Of a DNA stretch of 64,000 nt, positions 8,933 to 18,800 are shown in pieces. Source of the stretch: Ignavibacteria bacterium (GTDB lineage Bacteria; Bacteroidota; Ignavibacteria; OLB7); NCBI GenBank assembly GCA_020635205.1, contig JACKAE010000002.1, positions 992,001-1,056,000 on the forward strand, given 5' to 3'. The notes beneath the pieces were generated by a model. The model searched no databases, had not been told where the DNA came from, and saw only the letters and a program-made list of their open reading frames with translations. Every line of letters begins with the position of its first letter. Within the stretch, counting starts at the first letter, position 1. The position numbers were made by a program, and so were the translations under genes.

Positions 8933-9295
8933 ATGCCCCTGATTAAGTCTTTTGAAGAGTTAGATATTTGGAAACGAGGTCGGTTGCTTTGTACAACCGT
9001 CTATCGTGCATCAAGGCGAGATCTGTTTGTGAGAGATTTTGCTTTGCGAGATCAACTTCGTCGTGCCGTTCTCTCGGTTCCATTAAACATTGCTGAAGGA
9101 TTCGGACGCAGATCGAAACGGGAGTTTCGGCGCTTCCTCTTGATTGCGCACGGCTCTCTTGCCGAAGTTCAAACGTGTCTGTACATAGCTCTTGACCTAC
9201 AACATTTTGAACAAGAAGAGTTCAAAATGTTGTACGACGAATCCGAAGAGCTATCACGAATGATTAGCGGATTAGTGAGTAGACTCGAAGCATAA
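8933..9295 (+). CDS. Four-helix-bundle protein, 23S rRNA IVS-encoded (S23) family
   Basis: A 120-residue member of the four-helix-bundle family first described as proteins encoded by 23S rRNA intervening sequences (structurally related to Avd of retroelements). Family marks are FEELDIWKRG near the N-terminus, SVPLNIAEGFGRRSKREFRRFL in the middle (helix-2/3 junction), GSLAEVQTCLYIA and the Glu-rich last helix. Biochemical role is not established for the family; nucleic acid binding is likely. ATG 8933 is chosen over ATG 8897 because GGAG lies seven bases upstream and MPLIKSFEELDIW matches the family start. It sits in an otherwise tightly packed aro operon and is enclosed by a long inverted repeat. 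Confidence 0.88.
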   Translation: MPLIKSFEELDIWKRGRLLCTTVYRASRRDLFVRDFALRDQLRRAVLSVPLNIAEGFGRRSKREFRRFLLIAHGSLAEVQTCLYIALDLQHFEQEEFKMLYDESEELSRMISGLVSRLEA

Positions 9296-9406
9296 TCGGC
9301 AAGCGTTTATAACGCCATACTCACGACTCCAGCACGTTCTCACTGGGGTCAGGATAACGACAATGCAGGATGAGAAGTTGGAATGCATAGCTAACAGTCA
9401 CAACCT

Positions 9407-9442
9407 AACTCATACACTTACACACTCTCAAACTCATACACT
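9407..9442 (-). repeat. Right arm of inverted repeat
   Basis: Reverse-complement partner of 8868-8903, with 23 outer bases exact. It contains an internal direct repeat (AACTCATACAC at about 9408 and 9431) and ends four bases before the aroC ATG, so pairing could affect aroC initiation. Confidence 0.85.
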
Positions 9443-9446
9443 CAAT

Positions 9447-10517
9447 ATGAACACCTTCGGCAACATATTTCGACTTACGACATTTGGGGAATCGCACGGG
9501 GTGGCTGTTGGGGCTGTGGTTGATGGTTGTCCGGCTGGGATTCCGTTCGATTTGGAGACCTTGCGGAGAGACCTCGCTCGGCGTAGACCGGGGCAGGCGT
9601 ATACTACCGAGAGGAATGAGTTGGATGAACCAGAAGTATTGAGTGGGGTTTTTGAAGGTCTCACTCTCGGTAGTCCTATTGCCGTGATTGTTCGGAACCA
9701 CGATCAGCGGTCGAAAGATTATAATCGCCTCAAAGACCTCTATCGTCCCTCTCATGCTGACTATACCTATCAACAGAAATATGGCGTTCGCGATCACAGG
9801 GGGGGAGGAAGAAGTTCTGCACGCGAGACACTTGCCAGAGTAATCGGTGGCTCAGTCGCGCAGATGGTACTTGCAGAGAAGACGAGTATTAGGGTGAAGG
9901 GAGCAGTGACAACTCTCGGCACGATCCAAACAGAGCGACCTCTTACCGAGATGCAGGTCGACAATATCTACGCATCTCCTGTTCGGTGTGACGACCCTGA
10001 TGTAGAGGGGAAGATGGCTGAATACCTTGAGCAACTGCGAGCCGAAGGAGATTCCACCGGAGGGATTGTCTCTATACAGGTTGACGGTGTGGAGGCGGGT
10101 CTCGGTGAACCAATTTACCGCAAGCTGAACAGCATACTCGCGGCAGCAATGATGTCGATAAACGGAGCAACAGGTTTTGAGATGGGAGCTGGGTTTGCTG
10201 TGGCGAATAGGCGTGGTTCAGAGAATAACGATCAGTGGAGTGAGGGTGGAGGGGGGCTTCGCACTACGACAAACAACTCCGGTGGAGTACAGGGGGGCAT
10301 CTCGAACGGAATGCCGATTGTATTCCGAGTAGCCTTTAAGCCCCCATCTTCAATTGCAAAGGAACAGACTCACGGAACAACGTCTGGTGAGACAGTCGAG
10401 CATACAATTGCTGGACGCCACGATCCTTCGATCGTGATCCGCGCCTTACCGGTTGTAGAGGCGATGACATTATTGGTCTTAGCCGATATGTGGTTGCAGA
10501 GCAAGGCTTGGAGTTAA
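9447..10517 (+). CDS. aroC: Chorismate synthase
   Basis: A 356-residue FMN-dependent chorismate synthase (last step: EPSP to chorismate). Signature segments: TTFGESHG near the N-terminus, RRRPGQ, RPSHADYTY followed by YGVRDHRGGGRSSARET, EMGAGF, GGVQGGISNG and the terminal GRHDPSIVIRALPVVEAM. The frame is open upstream to 9363, but those 28 residues are low-complexity translation of the repeat arm; MNTFGNIFRLTTFGESHG is the family start. No Shine-Dalgarno site is visible. Its last 60 codons recur as a diverged fragment near 19.9 kb. Confidence 0.96.
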   Translation: MNTFGNIFRLTTFGESHGVAVGAVVDGCPAGIPFDLETLRRDLARRRPGQAYTTERNELDEPEVLSGVFEGLTLGSPIAVIVRNHDQRSKDYNRLKDLYRPSHADYTYQQKYGVRDHRGGGRSSARETLARVIGGSVAQMVLAEKTSIRVKGAVTTLGTIQTERPLTEMQVDNIYASPVRCDDPDVEGKMAEYLEQLRAEGDSTGGIVSIQVDGVEAGLGEPIYRKLNSILAAAMMSINGATGFEMGAGFAVANRRGSENNDQWSEGGGGLRTTTNNSGGVQGGISNGMPIVFRVAFKPPSSIAKEQTHGTTSGETVEHTIAGRHDPSIVIRALPVVEAMTLLVLADMWLQSKAWS

Positions 10518-10591
10518 GGTCTGTCTCACCCTATCTTCCTGAGAGCAGTAGAGTGACAACGCATCTTTTGCTGTTAACTAAAACCAACATC

Positions 10592-10864
10592 ATGATGAGA
10601 ACCTTATTCACTGGGTTGATCGCCACAATTCTTTTTGCCGGTTGTTCGGACGAGTGGAGCATGGACGAGACTTCAGACTTTTATGTGAAGTGTACGGACG
10701 TAATAGGAAGCAGCTACGATAACTCAAGTGAGGCTTGTGCATGTGTGCGAGATAAGTATATGGCGGAAGGAAAAACCTTTGAAGAAGCCTTCGAAACCGC
10801 CTTCGCTTCGCTCGACAATCTAAAAAAAGAAGTCGAGGCGTGCGGTGCTACTCCGCGCAAGTAA
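10592..10864 (+). CDS. Small lipoprotein, unknown function
   Basis: A 90-residue protein with a lipoprotein signal peptide: MMRTLFTGLIATILFAGC, with the lipidated Cys at residue 18 (FAGC lipobox), followed by acidic SDEWSMDE. The mature part has a CAC pair and two further cysteines, and a predicted helical region GKTFEEAFETAFASLDNLKKE. Homologous family not recognised. The reading frame is open from 10490, but the ATG pair at 10592/10595 gives a clean lipoprotein signal. It follows aroC by 74 bases and may be its operon partner. Confidence 0.72.
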   Translation: MMRTLFTGLIATILFAGCSDEWSMDETSDFYVKCTDVIGSSYDNSSEACACVRDKYMAEGKTFEEAFETAFASLDNLKKEVEACGATPRK

Positions 10865-10903
10865 GGAGACTTGGTGCATACTGACAGCTTTGATCTTTAT
10901 CTG

Positions 10904-11812
10904 CTACCACTGAGCAATACAAACGAACTCACCTCGTGCGGGTGGAGTGGTTTGCGTTGCAATGTTAGGTAGATAGCGTTGCAGGAGTTTATCCGTGTCG
11001 ACGATTTCATTCAGCACAATATCCAATTGTCCGAGCCACTCCACTACATGCTCACGTTTTATCCCCCACTGGAACGGTTCTCCTTTCAGCTTCAGCCAGA
11101 GATTCACAAAGCTGGTTGCGCTGGGGAAGTTCACTTTTCCCTCTGAATCTCTTTCCATAAATGTGAAGATGATACGGCTCCCGTTCGATCCGTTTGCACG
11201 AAGTGTTTTGAAGAGGAGTGCAACTTCATCCGATGTCAGGTACATCGTCAAGCCTTCGGCAATGAAAATAGTTTGCGTTCCCGGTTGGAAATCCGAGCAA
11301 TTGTTCAATACTACATCTAATGAACGTTTGGTAAGGTCAACTGAGAGGAAGTGGAAGTTTGGGGGAGAAAGAATGCAGCTCTTCTTCTCAACAACTTTTC
11401 GCTTCACTTCCTGCGTTGCTGGGTGGTCGATCTCAATAAATCGAACGTGAGGGAATTCATTCCCGAGTCGCAAGGCGAGTGTGTCAAACCCGGCTCCAAT
11501 CACAACAACTTGCATTGCTCCCGAATCGATGCCTTGGCGCACAGCATTTTCTATACTCCGCTTCCGCAGTACGTAGTGGAGGGCAATGCCCGGAATCGTA
11601 AATCTCTCTGCGATGTAGAGAAGTCGACGATAAAAAGCACTCGACATCAGCCGAGTACTAAGTGCTCCCTTGCGTGAGCATTCTTGCAGTAGTGTCGCTG
11701 TTATCGCAGCAACCGATTCGGGGAGAAGGTGTTGGAACGCCGGGTTCATTGCTGTAAGCAGAACTCCACGCGCCACAACCTGAGCAGTAGCACTCGGGCT
11801 TCTCTCTCTCAT
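10904..11812 (-). CDS. Class I SAM methyltransferase, LCM/TIGR00027-like
   Basis: A 302-residue S-adenosylmethionine-dependent methyltransferase of the leucine carboxyl methyltransferase-like group. Motif I is VVVIGAGFDTLALRL, followed by the acidic VRFIEIDHPATQEVKR, the FLSVDLT region and IFIAEGLTMYLTSDEV, all typical of this family. Many members act on small molecules or polyketides; the substrate here is unknown. Its ATG overlaps the TGA of the upstream FAD oxidase (ATGA), so the two are almost certainly co-translated and may act on related substrates. Confidence 0.88.
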   Translation of the reverse strand: MRERSPSATAQVVARGVLLTAMNPAFQHLLPESVAAITATLLQECSRKGALSTRLMSSAFYRRLLYIAERFTIPGIALHYVLRKRSIENAVRQGIDSGAMQVVVIGAGFDTLALRLGNEFPHVRFIEIDHPATQEVKRKVVEKKSCILSPPNFHFLSVDLTKRSLDVVLNNCSDFQPGTQTIFIAEGLTMYLTSDEVALLFKTLRANGSNGSRIIFTFMERDSEGKVNFPSATSFVNLWLKLKGEPFQWGIKREHVVEWLGQLDIVLNEIVDTDKLLQRYLPNIATQTTPPARGEFVCIAQW

Positions 11813-13203
11813 TCAATCACTCCTGAAAAGATTGTTCGATAGTGTCTGTACCAATCACTCTGAAAGCGTTCCTCTGGGTCATACTTTCGTTTCAACAGGA
11901 GAAACTCTTCAAACTGTGGGTAGCAGGTCACTACTTGATCTTTCCGCGCAAATCGGTGGTAGGTAAGATAGTAGCTGCCACCTCTAATAATTGCCATATC
12001 AATCAACCGTTGAAATGCTTCGGCTGAATGCTCGATCCCTTCTGGAGAGTGTTCAGTGTGGAGGTTGAAGATAACGCAAGCGTAGTTCTCGGTAGCCCAT
12101 CGAAGGAATGTTTCCTCTTCAGCTTCAATCAGGCGGACTGTGCCGTAGATCAGGACAACGTTGTTGTGACGGAAATCTTCCGCAACTTCGCACAGGAAAT
12201 CTTCCAGACGTTCGCGCGGTACGTAAATCTCAGTAATGATCTCGGAGCCAGGATGCTCAGCTCCCAACATCTCGTCGAGAGTTCTGTGATAGTCGTCGAG
12301 ATATGTACCGAGCTGGTGGAGGTCAGACCAATAGACCTGGCCGGTGGTAGAGAGATAGTAGTCTGCATATCTCTGAAATCCTTTTGCTCGATCTGTGTGT
12401 GCTAAGTAGAGGAGTTCCATCCAGTTATCTTCGGAGAGTTCTTGTTGGTTGTTGGGGATCGATGTCTCCAGTGGAAGAGGATGATAACAGGAAAAGACTC
12501 CACGTTGAAGGAAGTCATCACTCTTCTCATCAACTGTAAACTGCCAATCGCCGTAGAGAAAGCCGTTGACAATACGATCTTCAAAGCGTTTGATAATCCC
12601 CTGTAGTGGAGCAAGCTCTACAACTCGCCGTAGTATCTGCCGTTGCTTCAGGCGAAGTTGCACTGAGTAGATGATTCCGAAGAGTCCATATCCTCCAATC
12701 ACGAGATAGAAAAGCTCAGAGTGTTCTCTTCTGCTGCATCGAAGTGGTTTGCCGTCAGCCATCACGATTACAAACGACTCAACATCTTGCACAAAAGGGG
12801 AGAGCTGCAATCCTCGTCCGTGGATATTTGCTGAGAGTGCCCCACCCAAGCTGAGGCGGCTTGCGCCAGTCTGCGTTTGCAAAACTCCCCACGGTTCAGC
12901 AACGCCCACCTGCTTTCGTGAAAGTTCCTCAATCAATTCCGGCCAGAAGATCCCACCCTCAGCCTCAACGATGCCGGAGGATTGATCGAAGTGAAGAACT
13001 CGGTTCAAGCTGCGAGTGTCAATCAGAAGTGCACTCGTGGCAAACTGCTGCCCTCCCATCGCATGGCGTCCTCCCGCAATAGCAATAGAATTCTCTTCAG
13101 AAGCAGCCAGGCGAACGATTGAACAGAGTTCTTCGAGTGATGAAGGAGAGTGGATGGACTGAACGGATGTGGGGTTCAAACGAGAGTGAATGTCGTTGAC
13201 CAT
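11809..13203 (-). CDS. FAD-linked oxidase (VAO/PCMH family)
   Basis: A 464-residue flavoprotein with an N-terminal PCMH-type FAD-binding domain: SIAIAGGRHAMGGQQ, LIDTRSLNRVLHFD, VEAEGGIFWPELIEEL, LSLGGALSANIHGRG and the IGGYGLFGIIY segment. The C-terminal half resembles the substrate domain of sugar/aldonolactone oxidases and of DprE1-like enzymes, ending SDWYRHYRTIF. The exact substrate cannot be inferred. ATG 13203 is used; the frame could begin at a TTG two codons earlier. It is first in a two-gene unit with the methyltransferase. Confidence 0.88.
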   Translation of the reverse strand: MVNDIHSRLNPTSVQSIHSPSSLEELCSIVRLAASEENSIAIAGGRHAMGGQQFATSALLIDTRSLNRVLHFDQSSGIVEAEGGIFWPELIEELSRKQVGVAEPWGVLQTQTGASRLSLGGALSANIHGRGLQLSPFVQDVESFVIVMADGKPLRCSRREHSELFYLVIGGYGLFGIIYSVQLRLKQRQILRRVVELAPLQGIIKRFEDRIVNGFLYGDWQFTVDEKSDDFLQRGVFSCYHPLPLETSIPNNQQELSEDNWMELLYLAHTDRAKGFQRYADYYLSTTGQVYWSDLHQLGTYLDDYHRTLDEMLGAEHPGSEIITEIYVPRERLEDFLCEVAEDFRHNNVVLIYGTVRLIEAEEETFLRWATENYACVIFNLHTEHSPEGIEHSAEAFQRLIDMAIIRGGSYYLTYHRFARKDQVVTCYPQFEEFLLLKRKYDPEERFQSDWYRHYRTIFSGVIE

Positions 13204-13499
13204 ATGCAATTGATTGAGTGAACGTTTTCTCTTTCAAACATCCTTTAAATAGTTCCTTGTGAAGGGTCGATCTATTGTACTCAGGATAAAAACAACTGAA
13301 AAGGGTAGATATAACATCCTTCATAAGTATAACCACCAAGTATGACCATTCTCAACATTCATAGCATACTCCACATGTTGGCTCTATATAGGCTATCTGT
13401 TCGGGAAGCTATAACTATGTTGTTTCCTAAAGATGTTGCTGACGAAAGTTCTGTATCTTTCGGCTTCCTAATTATCATCACAATAACACTGTATCACCA

Positions 13500-15635
13500 A
13501 TGAACACCTTCTATAGTCTACTTCTCCTCGGGTTAGCTCTTTGCTCTGCATCTCCCCTTCAAGCTCAATTCGAGATTTGGGAACCAACATTCGGCCCACA
13601 TGGTGGCGCTGTCACTGCTCTTGTAACGTCAACCGAAGGTGTGGTAATTGCAGGTACAGATCGAGGTCTCTATCGAAGTGTAGATAGTGCCAAAACCTGG
13701 AGCCGAGTTTCATTTGATGAATATGAAATTCACGTCCTATGCCGTGACTCATCAGGTCAACTATACGCTGGCACTGACAATGGACTGTTTCGATCAACAG
13801 ACCACGGGCGTGAGTGGCTGTCGGTCGGTTTTTCAGATACGGCAATTCTGGATATAACCGTTCAGACAAATGGGATGATGTTTGTTGCCGGTGACTGGGG
13901 ACTCTTCAGAAAAAGGGGAGCTAATGATCCGTGGGAGAAACTACAAACTGAACAGTATGAACTGCGAGTTGTGGACGCTGCCGCTGATTCGGTTCTCTAC
14001 ATTGCTGACAAGAGATTGGTGAGTCAATCAAGAGATAATGGTGATACATGGTGTCCAGTCTATCAGCGGAAACTTATTCTCTCCGAAAGTGAAGAAGATC
14101 GGGGTATTGTTGACATAGTCTCGACTAAGGAAGGTACATCAGTTGCTGTAATCGAAGGGGATTATCTTGGGTTTGTAGCTCAATGTGGTGATACGGTTGC
14201 CACAGTTCTCCCCAAACGAATTCAAGAACGTAGCCAGACCTTTTATCGTTCCCACGACGGAGATATTTATGTAGGAACCATCTTTACTGGAATCCGACGT
14301 TGCTCAAATCCTCCTTCTTCTTATTGGTCTTTCTACAGTAGTGGAGGAACACCAGTAACAGCTATTGTTCCTATGGTTGACACACTCTTCTACGTTGGAA
14401 GCAATGTTTTGGGAGTTGCACGAATCGTTGTGGATCGAAGCCAGACCTTGGGTACAAGATGGGATCACTCGGCAGATACCATGGCATTAACCAGAGGAAA
14501 TGTTATTCGACAATTTCAAGGGCAACTCGTTCTCGGGACAAAGGAGGGCTTGTTTGTCAGCAAGGATCGTGGAGATAGGTGGGAACGAGTTGATCGTACT
14601 TATATGGATATTCACCTGATTGATGCTACTGATAGTCTGGTATGGTATGCCGGAAGAGACTGGGAGGGGGCCATGAGCACAATTGATCCGACAGCTCCCG
14701 GAAAATATCATCGACTCGATTTTGCGGATGGAGTCTTGAGTTTAAAGGCTCGTGGTCGATACGTCTTTGTAGGGTTGCAGGGGAAGAGACCAGCGTTGAG
14801 TGATCTTCCCTTCATTCCTCCCGGTTCTCTCTGGCGCACTATTGACAACGGAACTAAGTGGGAGAAGATTCTCAAGTCCATCAATGTGAACACGATCGCC
14901 GCCATAGATGATGCTACGTGGCTTATTGGTACGAACCAAGGGATGCTTCGTTCAACCGACTATGGCGATACATGGAGCGATGTGCAAGATATGAGGGACA
15001 CTACGATCTTCGATATTCATTACTCACTAGACAGAACTGTTTATGCCTTGCAAGTAGGAGGATTCTTCAAGTCATCCGATTTTGGACTAACGTGGGAGCG
15101 CATTGTCTCGTTGAACGGCGTTCCCAGTGCTATCACAACAAACTTCTTGGGGAGAGTTTTTGTTGAGTATCGTGGACAAGTCTATAGTTCCGAAAACAAA
15201 GGGAGGAATTGGGAGCTGTTTGATTCCAGTCTTCCTATCAACAAGTGGGTACTAACTGTAGATGAGGCTCATCGCCTGATTGCTGCCGGAGAGTACGACA
15301 ACGTTTGGAGAACGAAGCAATCTACTGCGTCAGTAGAGAATGATCCCGGTGGAACCGTTACGTCGACACGGCTTCTTCCAAACTATCCTGAACCAGCCAC
15401 AGTTTCAACGCAGATAACATATCAACTTGCTCATCCCGAGGTGATTCGTTTGAGTATTGTGGACATTATGGGACGAGAGCAACGTATGCTACGAGAGGGG
15501 AGAGTGGAAGAAGGGATACACAAGGAGGAGTTCGACGTAGCAGGGCTTCCATCAGGACTCTACTTTATCCGCTTAGTAACTGAAACGGAAATGGTTGTAG
15601 AACCGATCCGCATTGAAAATTCAAAGGGTTCTTAG
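13500..15635 (+). CDS. Secreted BNR/YCF48-like propeller protein with T9SS sorting domain
   Basis: A 711-residue exported protein. A signal peptide (NTFYSLLLLGLALCSASPLQAQ) is followed by repeated units of the form GTDRGLYRSVDSAKTW, GTDNGLFRSTDHGREW, GTNQGMLRSTDYGDTW and FFKSSDFGLTWE, which are BNR/sortilin-type Asp-box repeats that fold as beta-propellers. The last ~85 residues (LLPNYPEPATVSTQITYQL to GLPSGLYFIRL) are a T9SS type A sorting domain, so it should be secreted or anchored at the surface. No Shine-Dalgarno site. Ligand unknown. Confidence 0.85.
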   Translation: MNTFYSLLLLGLALCSASPLQAQFEIWEPTFGPHGGAVTALVTSTEGVVIAGTDRGLYRSVDSAKTWSRVSFDEYEIHVLCRDSSGQLYAGTDNGLFRSTDHGREWLSVGFSDTAILDITVQTNGMMFVAGDWGLFRKRGANDPWEKLQTEQYELRVVDAAADSVLYIADKRLVSQSRDNGDTWCPVYQRKLILSESEEDRGIVDIVSTKEGTSVAVIEGDYLGFVAQCGDTVATVLPKRIQERSQTFYRSHDGDIYVGTIFTGIRRCSNPPSSYWSFYSSGGTPVTAIVPMVDTLFYVGSNVLGVARIVVDRSQTLGTRWDHSADTMALTRGNVIRQFQGQLVLGTKEGLFVSKDRGDRWERVDRTYMDIHLIDATDSLVWYAGRDWEGAMSTIDPTAPGKYHRLDFADGVLSLKARGRYVFVGLQGKRPALSDLPFIPPGSLWRTIDNGTKWEKILKSINVNTIAAIDDATWLIGTNQGMLRSTDYGDTWSDVQDMRDTTIFDIHYSLDRTVYALQVGGFFKSSDFGLTWERIVSLNGVPSAITTNFLGRVFVEYRGQVYSSENKGRNWELFDSSLPINKWVLTVDEAHRLIAAGEYDNVWRTKQSTASVENDPGGTVTSTRLLPNYPEPATVSTQITYQLAHPEVIRLSIVDIMGREQRMLREGRVEEGIHKEEFDVAGLPSGLYFIRLVTETEMVVEPIRIENSKGS

Positions 15636-15874
15636 GAAGCAAAGTATGTGAGATAACTTCTGCGTTGCTTTGATCTGGATATGACCGTAGCACTCACTGC
15701 CGAACTCACTCGGTTGTCTGTGAGGTCAGTCAATACTATCTCCTTGTGTATGCGACAGCACCGAGTATTGTCAGGAGTCTTCTCCGGTAGTTCCTAAGAG
15801 CCACTATACTAACTGATGAAGTTCTATATTTAGAGATCATTGGCGTTCTTCACTACCAATCACAAGGAGTAAAC

Positions 15875-18800
15875 ATGGTACGTTTTCTATGCTCTTTACT
15901 TGTGTGTCTTCTCCTCTCTTCCCTCCCAAATATTTTTGCACAGACCTACAATGATGAATCAGGAAAAGAAGTGATTCTTCAGCGAGTAAGCGATGATGGA
16001 GGAGGATCGTATCCAGAAGGAGACTCGTCTTATGCTCCGTTAGCTACTGGATACTACATCACCGACAATGCCGACCCTACCATTACTTCACCTTGGAGAC
16101 CTTCTTTTGAGTTTATTGATACTACTGTAAATCCTGAGCTGTGGCACCGAGTAAGTTCCGGTCCAGGGCAAGAGAAATCAGTCCAGTTTCCCGAAGCCTA
16201 TTTTCGAAATCCGTCGGATGTGAGCGACTCAACGGATAACGCGATTGCTGGACCAATTCCAATTGGTTTTACTTTCTACTATTACGGCCATCCATTTGAC
16301 CACTTCATTGTTACCACAAACGGTCGCATTCGTTTGACAACTGCGGATGGTGACACAGCAGGGTTGTTTGTTGAAGAAAACAGTTCGCTGAAGGGTAGCA
16401 GGTCTGGGAACGACATCTTTCCCCTCTGGGATGACCTTGAACTATCGCAGAGTCGACCAAGCTCAGGCACACCAGATGACTTCGGCCGCGTCTATTGGAG
16501 CCAGAGAGAGAACGAGCTGTTGATTACCTACTATCGGATTTCGATGCCGGCGAAGAGCTTGAAGAAAAATCCAGGAGGTTCAGAGCGCATTACCCTTCCA
16601 TCGAGAGTGATTCACGCAACATATCAAGTTGTGCTTCGAGGTGGAGATAGTTCTATTCAGTTCAACTATGCTGATTTTTCGGGCGAGTATTCACCACTTC
16701 CTGAATCCGAGCTTCTCGTGCCAGCCTCCCATTTCTTTCGGGCGAACAGTACTGTTGGATTGCGCCACGTGACGGAGGGGAGAACAGAATATCTGTTTAG
16801 TTATCCAGAGGGAGAAGGAGGGGAGAGTGGTTCCTTTAACGTGTCAGGAGGAAAGTCCAATCGTCTGCACAAGGGGCTTGCCGTAAAGTTCAGCCAGTGG
16901 AGGAATGTCGGGCGGATTGTTGACCTGTATTTCCAGCAGCCTGACCCTACCGATTCTACCCGCTACATCGGTCAGTACAATCCAGAGAACTTTGAAATGT
17001 TGGTTACTCCTACTGGCTCGACTCGGATACGTCCGTTCGCAATCATCGAAAACGTGTCGAGCGATCGAGGAAGAGTGAATGTGACTCCGCAACCGCAGCA
17101 GTTCAACGTGAGGTTCCGAATTCGGAATGAAGTCAACCCAACTCTCCCCCCGATCTTCGAGCAAGTATTGCAAACCAAACTGCTCTATCCAACTGAAGGA
17201 ATGCCTGGAGAGCCGAATGCAAACCGAACCCGTAGCAACCTCGACACTCTCTACTTCGATCCATACATTCCAACCTTTTTTGCAGAGAGCATCGGACGTT
17301 TTGTCGTTGAAGTGGAAGCAACTCCAGTTCAGGGAGAAGATCGTTGGCCGTTCGACAACTGGTTCCAATCACATCTCTTTGTTCTCTATCGTCAGTCACT
17401 TTCATATACGTGGTGGAGTGACTATGATCTTGCCGATCAGATTCCAATTCCCGACGTAAGGCAGTGGGTATCGCGTGGGGCAACTGTAGTGGATGGCACT
17501 GCTGAGACGTGGAATCCGAAGGTGGACCCTTCTCCAGTTGGCAAGTTAAATCTTCAGGCTCCCGTTATCAAGTTAGATCGAAGGGATCTTAATGGTCGAT
17601 TCTACAACGACAATGAGATTGGGGTTGTAGGAGGTGATACCTTAATCTCAGCCCCAATTAATATCCCAGCTATTTGGGCCAAACTTTCCCCTCCCTACCT
17701 CCTCTTTTCCTACCAACGTGGAGGAGCGATTGAATACCATCGAGGGTGGAGCAGCTCCGTGCGGCAAGGTCCAGAGTCTGCTCTCTACAATGTTACGAAG
17801 ACGGGGTTCTATCAGATACCAGATCATCTCCTTCTTGAGTTTGCTGAGCCAAGTAGTGATTCACTCGGTGTAGGCAATCCTTTGAATTCTGAGAACTGGA
17901 TAGAACAAGGGTTCCTCGGAAGTGAAGGGTCTATTTCAGCAGCTACGTATTGGGGAGAAACTGCTGCTCCACGTTGGGCCGTGTTTGGTGGTGGTGGAGG
18001 GATGGATACTGTCGGACTGATTCACGTTGATTCGCTTGACGCAGGGAATGATCGGTTCTTCAAAAAAGTCTGGGTGCCAATTCCTTCTCGATTTTTTGAA
18101 GATTCACTTGCCGGCAAGAATTTCCGCTTTCGCTTTCGAGTCGTTGCGAAGAATGATGGGCATCCATACGGGTTGCCAGTGGACGACGAGGATGCGTTCT
18201 ATATCGACAATGTATGGGTTAGAACACTTGACCATCCTGAAGTAGAGATTACCGGTATTGAAGTTGATCTCCCATATACAGAAATCCCACCATCACAAGG
18301 GAGGGCAATACCGTTGCGGGTTCAGCTCTATAACAACGACGCTCCGTGGTTAGGTATTCCCTCGGTCGAGGTGAAAATCGAACGATTAGAAAACGGGATA
18401 CCTACCGGGCAGATCTTTTACCGAGATACTATTGGAAAAGTTGGAATCCTGAAAGGTGAAACCGTGATATACGAGTTCCCTCCGTGGGATGCCACTCAGT
18501 ATTTGCAGGAAGATGAGGTAGGGGAAGGAAAAGTAGTACACTACCGGATCAGTGCAGAACTGAAGCCGAATTTTGACTACTATTTTTATAACGATAATTA
18601 TACAAGAGAAGTTGACATTCGCTTCGGTTCCACGCTCGCTTATGATGGTATTAGCTTAGCTGGCACGAGCCATAACGATATTCCAAACCTTCGTGGAATT
18701 GTGGGGAGTGGTCTCAATCTCAGCGCTCAATATCCTGATAAAAAGGGACGCTTTCCGTTTGGATCAGAGTCGGGGCAAGGTGCAATGGCAATCCCATTTC

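Larger units (their letters stand above)
8868..9442. mobile_element. Inverted-repeat-bounded insert carrying a four-helix-bundle gene
   Basis: The 575-bp segment between aroQ and aroC is bounded by inverted repeats. Bases 8868-8890 are an exact 23-nt reverse complement of 9420-9442, and the match extends to about 36 nt (8868-8903 against 9407-9442) with two mismatches. The left arm starts five bases after the aroQ stop and the right arm ends four bases before the aroC ATG. Inside is one gene related to the proteins encoded in 23S rRNA intervening sequences. No target-site duplication is obvious. That it is mobile, or that the stem is cut by RNase III, is inference. Confidence 0.6.

Noticed and set aside
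9363..9446. 28-residue N-terminal extension of AroC
   Set aside because: It is translated repeat-arm sequence (LTHTLTHSQTHTL), and the family start is the ATG at 9447.
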